Of a DNA stretch of 25,940 nt, positions 13,441-20,500 are shown piece by piece. The DNA comes from MGBC114079 sp964531385 (GTDB lineage Bacteria; Bacillota; Clostridia; Lachnospirales; CAG-274): the NCBI GenBank assembly GCA_964531385.1, contig CAZHGC010000028.1, positions 1-25,940 of the forward strand. The letters run 5' to 3'. Both the position numbers and the translations under genes were made by a program. The stretch's first letter is position 1. Each line of letters begins with the position of its first letter. The notes below the pieces were generated by a model. The model was not told the DNA's origin and ran no database searches. It saw nothing but the letters and a program-made list of their open reading frames with translations.

Positions 13441-13596
13441 ATGTACAGAAAATAGAAGAAATAAAGAAAGTTTTAATGCAAGCTGTAATCAATAATGAAT
13501 ATAGCTTTTTTTGATGCCTATAAAGAATTAGTAGATGCTGATAATACAAAAAAACATTTTTTGTTGTATTGTGGGGTATTTTGTGGTAAAATTTGA
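13441..13596 (+). pseudogene. Possible frameshifted remnant of a small unknown gene
   Basis: Two adjacent frames read sensibly: KIEEIKKVLMQAVINNEYSF stops at TGA (13512-13514), and FDAYKELVDADNTKKHFLLY continues in another frame to a TGA at 13594-13596. They join if the run of seven T (13506-13512) is shortened by one base, a typical slippage error. An upstream ATG (13441) is in yet another frame and would need a second indel. I do not recognise the product. Codon use resembles neighbouring real genes, but the evidence is limited. Confidence 0.3.
13564..13592 (+). promoter_or_regulatory. Promoter of the small toxin mRNA
   Basis: TTGTAT (13564-13569) and TAAAAT (13587-13592) are 17 bp apart. 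Transcription would start near 13599, so the RNA would begin almost exactly with GGGCAATCGG, the segment that pairs with the 3' end of the same RNA. Confidence 0.6.
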
Positions 13597-13627
13597 ATAC
13601 GGGCAATCGGTGCAGGGTGTGTGTTAG

Positions 13628-13653
13628 CCTCCTACTCTTTATAAGAGGGGAGG
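13628..13653 (+). promoter_or_regulatory. Stem-loop hiding the toxin ribosome binding site
   Basis: CCTCC (13628-13632) pairs with GGAGG (13649-13653) and CTCTT (13635-13639) with AAGAG (13643-13647), separated by a 2x1 internal loop and closed by the loop TAT. The right arm is the Shine-Dalgarno sequence of the 26-residue toxin. This keeps the full-length mRNA untranslated, a known device of type I toxin genes. Confidence 0.75.
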
Positions 13654-13660
13654 TGGTTCT

Positions 13661-13741
13661 ATGAGCAGATATGAGAAAATATATTTGTTATTAACAATTA
13701 TTATGATTATCATTCAAGTTCTTGAATACATAAAAAAATAA
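13661..13741 (+). CDS. Type I toxin: 26-residue membrane peptide (holin-like toxin, TxpA/Fst type)
   Basis: The peptide has a short charged start (SRYEKIY), one hydrophobic helix (LLLTIIMIIIQVL, residues about 8-20) and a short basic end (EYIKK). This is the classic layout of Firmicutes type I toxins, often annotated as putative holin-like toxins, which insert in the cell membrane and collapse its potential or wall synthesis. GGGGAGG precedes the ATG by seven bases but is locked in a stem-loop. A convergent antisense RNA overlaps its 3' end. It is too short to be a working phage holin and there is no endolysin nearby. Confidence 0.85.
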   Translation: MSRYEKIYLLLTIIMIIIQVLEYIKK

Positions 13742-13820
13742 GACGCCCCTGCTTTGGTCGGTAGGACGTCTTAAAAGTTCTATTGAGACTAACCACATCT
13801 TGTGGCGATTGCCTTTTTCT
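13738..13820 (-). ncRNA. Antisense antitoxin RNA (RatA/RNAII type)
   Basis: A minus-strand promoter (13854-13827) would start RNA near 13820. The RNA contains the hairpins CCACA-TGTGG and a terminator stem AAGACGTCC/GGGGCGTCTT (13772 to 13740) with a G-U wobble, followed on this strand by a run of seven T. The G-U pair is a mismatch on the plus strand, showing that the terminator is oriented for the antisense RNA. About 80 nucleotides long, it would pair with the 3' part of the toxin mRNA and promote its decay. It is deduced from signals, not from expression data. Confidence 0.7.
13793..13818 (+). terminator. Terminator of the toxin mRNA
   Basis: CCACA (13793-13797) pairs with TGTGG (13801-13805), overlapping a second small stem GGC-GATT-GCC (13804-13813), followed by five T residues (13814-13818). 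The segment CGATTGCC (13806-13813) is also complementary to the 5' end of the toxin mRNA. Confidence 0.55.
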
Positions 13821-13826
13821 ATCTTT

Positions 13827-13854
13827 ATTATAGCACAAATTAAACTTTTGTAAA
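13827..13854 (-). promoter_or_regulatory. Promoter of the antisense RNA
   Basis: On the minus strand TTTACA (13854-13849) and a perfect TATAAT (13832-13827) are 16 bp apart. The match is better than that of the convergent toxin promoter, as expected for an antitoxin RNA made in excess. Confidence 0.75.
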
Positions 13855-13873
13855 GAATTTTTTTTAAAATTAG

Positions 13874-13902
13874 GACTGTCCAAAATTGGGCGGTCTTTTT
13901 TT
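13874..13902 (+). terminator. Intrinsic terminator before the tail operon
   Basis: GACTGTCC (13874-13881) pairs with GGGCGGTC (13888-13895) with two G-T wobbles, loop AAAATT, followed by seven T residues. It lies after the type I toxin locus, so transcription of the tail genes must either read through it or start in the 127 bp that follow, where I see no convincing promoter. Confidence 0.75.
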
Positions 13903-14029
13903 GTGGGCGGGGCTGTCAAATTTATAAGTGAATGGGTATAACAAAGGTGAGTTATATAGTAGCTTATGACGGCGATTGGGTTTGGTTTGTTTTTGTACAA
14001 ATTTAATTAAGAAAGGAGTTGTGAGTGGT

Positions 14030-14374
14030 ATGGAGCAAGAAAAAGAAGAGACGGAAGTTAAAGTTGTGGAAGAAAAGAAGATTAGAAAACAGAAAAAAGA
14101 AAATTACAACCTAAAAATGGAAAAAGGGTTTGAAAGTCCATTGGTTTATGTTGGGCCGACTTTTCCCGACAAGACTATTAGCAAAGGGCAAATTTTTAAA
14201 GGTGAGTTACCGACATATCTTAAAAAGGTTATTGAAGAAGATGCTGTTTTTAAAAATCTTTTTATTGACGTTACTAAGCTTGCGGAATTTAATGTTAAAG
14301 TTAGTTTGAAAGGAACAAAAGAATATTATTTTTATCAAAATGCTTTGAAAAAGATAAAAGAAAGGAAGTATTAA
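14030..14374 (+). CDS. Hypothetical protein upstream of the tail sheath
   Basis: A 114-residue protein I do not recognise. The first 30 residues are strongly charged (Glu/Lys-rich, probably a flexible or helical tail). The rest has a beta-rich middle (SPLVYVGPTFPDKTISKGQI, then a segment ending LPTYLKKVIEEDAVFKNLFI) and a basic end (YQNALKKIKERKY). It stops one base before the sheath gene and is clearly in its operon. Many phages with contractile tails have a small gene of unknown role at this spot, linked to neck or tail assembly. AGGAG lies 11 bases before the chosen ATG; a GTG three codons earlier is possible but too close to that site. Confidence 0.7.
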   Translation: MEQEKEETEVKVVEEKKIRKQKKENYNLKMEKGFESPLVYVGPTFPDKTISKGQIFKGELPTYLKKVIEEDAVFKNLFIDVTKLAEFNVKVSLKGTKEYYFYQNALKKIKERKY

Positions 14375-14375
14375 A

Positions 14376-15815
14376 ATGGCTTATAAACACGGTATTTATA
14401 TTAAAGAAGAAGCGACAAGCGTTGTTGCACCGGTTAGCGTTGAATCTGCTATGCCGGTGTTTTTTGTTACAGCCCCTATTAACCTTTCGCAAAAACCTTA
14501 TGGAGTAACGAACGTTCCTGTTCTTTGTTATTCATTTAAGGACGCTGTTTCGGCTTTTGGATTTTGCGAAACGGAGGAAGAATGGGGGAAATATACATCG
14601 AATGAAGTTATTAAAACGATGTTTTCTTTGTATAATGTTGCTCCTTGCGTTATTGTTAATGTATTGGACCCAACAAAGCACAAAGAGGAGAAAACGGGGA
14701 ACATTACTTTTAAAAACGGTGTTGCAAAGCTTTTGGAGAGCGGAGTTTTAAAAGATACTTTGAAGATTGGCGAATATAAAATTGATGAAGATTATATTGC
14801 GGAATTTGATGACGATGGATTTTTGATGATTACAGTAATTAAGGATATTTCGGACGGGGAAACGGCTGTTAGTTATTCTGTTATTGACCCGTCAAAGGTT
14901 TCTGCGAACGACTTTATTGGCGGGGTTAATTCTGAAACAGGGAAAAACGAGGGGCTTGAACTTATTTCTGAAATTTATCCGAGATTTAGGCTTGTGCCTT
15001 GTCAAATTGTTGTTCCGAAATATTCACAAAGTCCGTCGGTTGCGGCGGTTATGGAAACAAAATGTAACAATATAAACGGTGTATTTAATGCTATTTGTCT
15101 TGTTGATTTGCCAACTATGACGGCAGAAAATAAGAAAATAAGATATTCGGAGATTGCCGAATGGAAAAACGAAAATAATCTTGTTGGGGCGAATATGCTT
15201 TGCTGTTATCCTTTGACAGAGCTTGACGGTTATGCGTATCATTTATCTACACAGCTTGCGGGGTGCATTGCTATGACGGATTATGACAACGGCGGTGTTC
15301 CGAGCTTATCGCCGTCCAATCACGCTGTTAAAATAAACGGGCTTAGATATGCTGACGGAGAAGAGTTTATTTTGCCGAAAGAACAAGCCGACTATTTGAA
15401 CGGAAACGCCATTGTTACGGCAATCAATTTTACAAACGGTTGGACGGCTTGGGGAAACAGAACAGCTATTTACCCTTCAAGCACAGATGTTAAGGACGTT
15501 TTTATCCCGACAAGAAGAATGTTTAATTGGCTTGGAAACAGCATTGCAATAAACTATTTTTCAAAGGTTGATTATCCGCTTTTGAGAAGAAGCATTGACA
15601 CAATTGTTGACAGTGTGACGATGTGGCTTAACAGCTTATCATCACAGGAATACATTTTGGGTGGAACTATTGAATTTGCTGAAAGTGACAATTTGACAAC
15701 AAGTCTTATTGACGGAACGGTTGTTTTTAGAATTAAATTTGCTCCGCCGTCACCTATGAGAGATGTTGAATTTATTTTAGAATATGACCCCGACTATTTG
15801 TCGGCATTATTTTAA
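14376..15815 (+). CDS. Contractile tail sheath protein
   Basis: A 479-residue sheath subunit of the P2 gpFI type, polymerising around the tube and contracting on infection. The N-terminus AYKHGIYIKEEATSVVAPVS and the pattern following (MPVFFVTAPINL) are typical. A central insertion domain (about 105-190) is followed by the conserved C-terminal region with TAINFTNGWTAWGNRTAIYP, FIPTRRMFNWLGNSIAINYF and a final strand PMRDVEFILEYDPDYLSALF that links neighbouring subunits. Its presence shows that the phage is a myovirus. AAAGGAAG precedes the ATG. Confidence 0.95.
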   Translation: MAYKHGIYIKEEATSVVAPVSVESAMPVFFVTAPINLSQKPYGVTNVPVLCYSFKDAVSAFGFCETEEEWGKYTSNEVIKTMFSLYNVAPCVIVNVLDPTKHKEEKTGNITFKNGVAKLLESGVLKDTLKIGEYKIDEDYIAEFDDDGFLMITVIKDISDGETAVSYSVIDPSKVSANDFIGGVNSETGKNEGLELISEIYPRFRLVPCQIVVPKYSQSPSVAAVMETKCNNINGVFNAICLVDLPTMTAENKKIRYSEIAEWKNENNLVGANMLCCYPLTELDGYAYHLSTQLAGCIAMTDYDNGGVPSLSPSNHAVKINGLRYADGEEFILPKEQADYLNGNAIVTAINFTNGWTAWGNRTAIYPSSTDVKDVFIPTRRMFNWLGNSIAINYFSKVDYPLLRRSIDTIVDSVTMWLNSLSSQEYILGGTIEFAESDNLTTSLIDGTVVFRIKFAPPSPMRDVEFILEYDPDYLSALF

Positions 15816-15832
15816 CATTGGAGGATTGCTAT

Positions 15833-16354
15833 ATGAAGATACCGGATAAGCTTGTGCAGTTTTATGTTTTTGATGATGATGAAATTATGATTGGCGTTGC
15901 GGACCTTACTCTTCCGGATATTGATTATATGTCGGAATCGGTTAAGGGAGCCGGAATTGGCGGAGAAATTGATTTGCCGGTTATTGGTTGTACAAAGTCT
16001 ATGACAACAACAATTACTTGGCGTTCTCTTGTTTCGGAAACGGCGAAATTTATTGAACCTAAAGGGCATATGTTTTCTGCAAGAGGTTCTGTTCAGGAAT
16101 TTGATGCAGAAAAGGGTGATTATCGACAAATTCCGTTAAAGGTTACTATGACGGTGTTGCCCAAAAAATTGAGTATGGGAAAAATGGACCCTGGAACATC
16201 GTTAGGTTCATCAAGTGAATTTGAAGTTTTATATTTGAAGCTTGAAATTGACGGAGAGATAATGTATGAAATTGACAAATCAAACAGCAAGCATTTGATT
16301 AACGGCGTTGATTATTTGGCGGCGGTTAGAAGAACGGCGGGCCTTAGCAGTTAA
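15833..16354 (+). CDS. Tail tube protein (P2 gpFII-like)
   Basis: A 173-residue tube subunit similar in length to P2 gpFII (172). It begins KIPDKLVQFYVFDDDEIMIG and contains GAGIGGEIDLPVIGCTKSMT, a family hallmark, followed by beta strands and a late segment ILPK-like (TVLPKKLSMGKMDPGTSLGS). Tubes of this type form the rigid inner channel under the sheath. I start at the ATG after GGAGGA (15820-15825), which gives proper spacing; an in-frame TTG five codons earlier overlaps that site. A cluster of hairpins follows instead of the chaperone gene that normally comes next. Confidence 0.93.
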   Translation: MKIPDKLVQFYVFDDDEIMIGVADLTLPDIDYMSESVKGAGIGGEIDLPVIGCTKSMTTTITWRSLVSETAKFIEPKGHMFSARGSVQEFDAEKGDYRQIPLKVTMTVLPKKLSMGKMDPGTSLGSSSEFEVLYLKLEIDGEIMYEIDKSNSKHLINGVDYLAAVRRTAGLSS

Positions 16355-16364
16355 AGGAGGGTTT

Positions 16365-16726
16365 CGCAAAAATGGGATTTTTGTGAGTTTGATTTAAGGA
16401 AGAAAGGCTGTTTCTTCGAACAAGGCTTTTAAAAAAGCCCTTGAAACAGCCTTTTCCCTCGGACAGGCAAAGCCCAAAAAAAGAAAAATGAAACTTTTTT
16501 CTATCGCAAAAAGGTTTCAAACTTCCCAAAATGCTCTTTAAGCGAAAAGACCTTGTGGCGTTGCCCCAACCCCCGCCACCTTTTGAAAAAGGTGGACGAA
16601 AACTTAAAAATGAGTTTGACGGGAGTTTGAGGGAAAAAGAAGAAAAGAGGTCGGCAAAACGAAGTTTTGCATAAAAGTTTTTGGCAAGCTTTTTGTAAAA
16701 AGCTTGTGGGTTTGGGCGAAGCCCAA
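16365..16726. repeat. Array of at least seven stem-loops in a non-coding insert
   Basis: This 400-bp gap has no credible gene. It holds consecutive inverted repeats: 16365-16373/16377-16385; 16403-16414/16443-16454 (12 perfect pairs with a nested 16421-16430/16433-16443 stem); 16490-16500/16508-16518; 16576-16584/16587-16595; GCAAAAC/GTTTTGC at 16654-16670 with loop GAA; CAAGCTTTTT/AAAAAGCTTG at 16685-16706; and TTGGGC/GCCCAA at 16712-16726 with loop GAA. Base composition and the C-rich plus-strand runs differ from the flanking genes. It resembles intergenic palindromic repeat elements of Clostridia genomes; transposition is not shown. Confidence 0.7.
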
Positions 16727-16757
16727 GAAGAATATACGGATTTGGAGGTATTACGTT

Positions 16758-17444
16758 ATGATTACATATAAACTTAAAAGACCTATTAATTTTGACGGAA
16801 AAGAAATTAACAAATTTGATTTTGATTTTGAAAAATTGACACGCAAGGATTATAAAAGATGTGTTAAAGAGATGAAGCTTAGACTTCCCAAAAAGGAATA
16901 TGTTGCTATGCCTATTTTTAACGAAACATTTCAGCTTATTTTTGCGGCGGCGGCAGCAGGAATTGTTTCGGAGGCAATGTTTTATTTGTATCCACAAGAT
17001 GTTGTTGCGATTGGCGGAAAAGTTACGGCTTTTTTCTTTGGCAATAATATTGATGACGATGATGAGGAAGAAGAAAACGAAAACATTTATAAACTTAAGG
17101 ACCCTATTGAATTTAACGGTGAAAAAATTATTGAATTTACATTTGATTTTGACAGCGTTACCCCTATGAAATATAAACAATGTGTTGCTGAACTTAGAAA
17201 GAGAAAATCGAAGAAGGAGGTTATTTTAACGCCGGCTGACAACGAAGATTTTCAACTTATCTTTGCGGCGGAGGCGGCGAAAGTTCCTGTTGACCTTATG
17301 TTTAATCTTTCTGTTAGAGACACTTTTGCGGTTTGTTTGGAAGCTAAGAATTTTTTATCGGTTGGGGATTTGGACGAAGAGGAGGAGAACGAGGACAAAA
17401 TTGTGAATTTGGAGAAGAAGAATTTGACGACGGCAGAGAATTAG
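16758..17444 (+). CDS. Tail assembly chaperone with two tandem domains (gpE/TAC-like)
   Basis: A 228-residue protein made of two copies of one domain. Copy 1 (about 4-98) and copy 2 (about 111-204) align at YKLKRPINFDGKEI / YKLKDPIEFNGEKI, FDFDFEKLTRKDYKRCVKEM / FTFDFDSVTPMKYKQCVAEL and FNETFQLIFAAAAAGI / DNEDFQLIFAAEAAKV. Each copy ends in an acidic stretch (DDDDEEEENEN; DLDEEEENED). A single copy is the usual length of a tail assembly chaperone (TAC), which coats the tape measure while the tube grows. Position between tube and tape measure fits. GGAGG precedes the ATG. A slippery site near its end can fuse it to the next gene. Confidence 0.85.
   Translation: MITYKLKRPINFDGKEINKFDFDFEKLTRKDYKRCVKEMKLRLPKKEYVAMPIFNETFQLIFAAAAAGIVSEAMFYLYPQDVVAIGGKVTAFFFGNNIDDDDEEEENENIYKLKDPIEFNGEKIIEFTFDFDSVTPMKYKQCVAELRKRKSKKEVILTPADNEDFQLIFAAEAAKVPVDLMFNLSVRDTFAVCLEAKNFLSVGDLDEEEENEDKIVNLEKKNLTTAEN
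17351..17357 (+). promoter_or_regulatory. -1 frameshift slippery site U UUU UUA
   Basis: The heptamer T TTT TTA is in the correct phase (codons AAT TTT TTA, residues 198-200 of the chaperone). After a -1 shift the ribosome reads ATC GGT and continues without a stop for 74 codons to 17578, joining in frame with the 39-codon chaperone gene at 17462. The fusion would be 274 residues, against 228 without a shift. P2 E/E' and lambda G/GT use the same trick at the same place. I see no obvious stimulatory pseudoknot. Confidence 0.85.
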
Positions 17445-17461
17445 AGTTTGAGGAGAACATT

Positions 17462-17581
17462 ATGGTTCTTGCTATGGAAACGAATACAAGTGTTGAATTT
17501 TATCAAAACTGTACTTTTGAGGAATTGGAAAGACATATTAGGACTTTTAACAGAATTATTGAAAAGAGAAAAGAAAAATAA
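17462..17581 (+). CDS. Second tail assembly chaperone (gpE'/GT-like), reached by -1 frameshift or own start
   Basis: A 39-residue frame (ATG after GAGGAGA at 17448-17454) whose core YQNCTFEELERHIRTFNRII is a short amphipathic helix as found in P2 gpE'-type proteins. The frame is open well upstream of the ATG (acidic sequence EFGEEEFDDGRELEFEEN), back to the slippery site at 17351, which would not be expected by chance. It may thus be expressed as a fusion to the tandem chaperone, alone, or both. The tape measure gene follows within 20 bases. Confidence 0.8.
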   Translation: MVLAMETNTSVEFYQNCTFEELERHIRTFNRIIEKRKEK

Positions 17582-17595
17582 AGGTGGTGGGCAAA

Positions 17596-20500
17596 TTGGC
17601 AGGAAACAGAACATATCAAATGGCATTTAAACTTAACGCAAAGCTTGGCGAGGGATATAAATCGACATTTTCAAACGCAGAAAGCGTTGCATCGGCGGCT
17701 ATTAGCAAAATTGGAAAGACGGTTGCGAAAGTTGGTGGACTTATTCTTGGTGGAATGGGTATATCAAATGTTGTTGATACTTATAAAGAGTTCCAACAAA
17801 GTATGGCAAACACCGGAGCTATTGCAGGAGTTGCTAAAACTTCAACGGAATATAGAGCTCTTGAAAATGCAGCTCTTGAAGCAGGGAAGGCAACGACAAA
17901 GACCGCAAAGGAATCGGCGGACGCTCTTGGTTATATGGCTTTGGCGGGTTGGAAAACAGAAGATTGCTTAAAGGGACTTATGCCTATTTTGAAGTTATCT
18001 GAAGCAACGGGGGCGGACCTTGCAAGAACATCTGACCTTGTTACGGATAGTATGGCAGCTATGGGATATGGTGTTGATGATTTGAGCAATTATCTTGATA
18101 TTGCAGCAAAGGCGAACAACAAAGCCAATTTGACCGCTACACAGCTTTTGGAAACATATATTAAAGCCGGCGGAATGCTTAAAGCTATGGGAGCAACGAA
18201 AGAAGAATCGGCGGCTATTGCGTCTGTTCTTGCAAACAGAGGAAAGAAAGATACAGAGGCAGGAACTGCACTTAATGCCATTTTGGTCAATCTTACGGGA
18301 AATGGCAGGTCTTCAGGTGCGGCACTTGAAAAACTTGGAATAAGTGCTTATAATTCGCAAGGCAAATTTAAAGGAATTGTGAATATTTTGAAAGAGGTTT
18401 CGGCGGGTATGGCAAAAGCAAGCGACGAGACAAAACACTTTATTTCGGCAAAACTTGGCGGAAAAAGTCAAATGGATACATTTTATGCGTTGCTTAACGG
18501 CGTTAGCACTGTTGGTGAGAACGGAAAGAGTGAACTTGAAAATTATATTGAAGAATACAAAAATTCGAACGGTTCTCTTGATGTTATGCAAGAAGCGATG
18601 AATAATACTTTAAACGGGGCTTTGAAAATTTTGGAATCGGCTTCGGACGATGTTAAAATACGATTTATGAAAGAGATTGAGCCGACAGTTTCGCCCATAA
18701 TAAGAAAAATTGCGGATAAGCTCCCACAGCTTGGTGAAAAGTTTGCGGTATTTACAAGAAATGCTGTCAGAAAAGCAAAGGAGCTTTGGGAGAAAGTATC
18801 ACCGTTTTTTAAATTTTTTATCAACAATTTTGACAAAATAAAAATTGGTATTATGGCGGTTGGGTCGACATTTGTTACAGCAAAGATTGTTAATAGAATT
18901 AAAAGCATCGGAACAGCTCTTAAGACTTTGACGAGGACAAACCCTATATTGCTTTTAGTTGAAGCGGTTGTCGCTTTGGGTGTTGCTGTTTCGGAAGCTT
19001 GGGCACAGATTAAAGAGGCGAATTTGGCAGAACATTTTGGAAAAATAACGTTATCGGCGGAGGAAATGGACAACGTTATTGGGCAGATTTTGAAAAACAA
19101 AAATTTTGAAAAAGTGCAAAAATCTCTTAGTTTGTTTGATGATTTGGGCGAAACGGAAGAGAAAATTCAAGAAAACTTAAAAACACTTGAAAAAACAAAT
19201 TGGAAAATATCGGTTGGGCTTGAATTAACTATTGACGAAAGAGGAGCTTATCAAGAAAGTGTTAATAATTATGTTAAAAACTGTTATCAATATTTGGAAG
19301 ATGCTTTTTTGGCGGATTACTCTCTTTTTGACGGTGATGTTGTTACACAGAAAGTTGTTAGTGCTTATTATTTTGACCAAAGAGAGGAGCTTAAAAAACT
19401 TGGGCAACAGATGAACGATGCTATTGCGGAAGGGCTTAAAGACGGAGTTATTACTATTGACGAGGCAAAGACTATTGACGAAATTAGGCAATCTATGGAA
19501 AATGTTCGAGCGGAGCTTGCAAAATCGGAATATTCGGCAAGTATGATTGCCATTGAACTTTCTGCCAACGAAAAAAGAAGACTTAACGGCGGAAAGCTTA
19601 CACCGGAGAGTTATGATGAGCTTTTAAAACAAATGCAGGAAGCCAACGAAAAATATAATTCTGACGAACGACTTTACTATGCAAAAAAAATTGAAGGGTA
19701 TGAAAGAGTTTATGGCAAGGGCACAAACGAATATAATGCAAAAAGAGCGGAAGCAGAAAAGGAACTTAACGAAAGCATTAGAGCAAGAGAAGCTAACATT
19801 TGGAAATTTGGATATAATACAATTAATTCGACATACGGTTCAGAGATTTCGAATGCAACAACGCAATATGACGCAGCGATTGAATATATGTCGAGAGTTA
19901 TGGGAGAGCATTTGAGCAAGCAAAACAAGACGGGAAAAATATTTCCTTTTGAAACAACGCACAGAACAGACCTTGATTCATTTAGAGAATTGGCGTATAA
20001 CAATTTTGGGATTGATAGTGCGTCTGTTTCCAATATTAAAGACTTATATAAAGGTATTGAGCCTTATGAAGCTTCTATGCAGGAAGCAAAGAATAATCTT
20101 GAAGCAAAGATAAAGTATTATAACAGCAAGGGCAAGGAGGTTCCTGAGCAAATAATTGCAGAATATCAAGAAACAACGCAATATTTGGACGAGCTTGAAA
20201 AAATGAAAATATTTGTTTCTGACAATATTGGTGCTAATCGTGAAGCCTTGAAAAAAGTTGGGGCAAAGTTACCTATTAGCATTGAAAACACTGGGGGGCT
20301 TAATGATTTATACAATTATAGTTTAAAGCACCCAAGTTCAAACGATACAAATCTTTTATCTAATATTATTAGCGGATATAAAGAAGAAGCGAATAAAAAA
20401 CAGGAACAAATGGACTTAAATTTGACATTGACCCCAAATTTGAAATTGAACGAAGAGAAAGCAAAACAATCTGTAAACGAAAACAGAAACAGGATTAAAG

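Noticed and set aside
13661..13741. Phage holin
   Set aside because: It is a 26-residue peptide with a sequestered ribosome site and a convergent antisense RNA, with no endolysin nearby; a type I toxin fits better.
13710..14000. 96-codon minus-strand frame over the antisense RNA region
   Set aside because: It has no ribosome site and covers the antisense promoter, terminators and toxin end; the RNA interpretation explains the region better.
16344..17180. 278-codon minus-strand frame, including the PPFSKGGGGWGN-like segment
   Set aside because: It arises from the stem-loop array and the antisense of the chaperone gene; there is no start signal, and peptides of this kind are typical mistranslations of palindromic repeats.
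18543..19100. 185-codon minus-strand frame inside the tape measure gene
   Set aside because: It is a shadow of the tape measure frame without a ribosome site or any recognisable domain.
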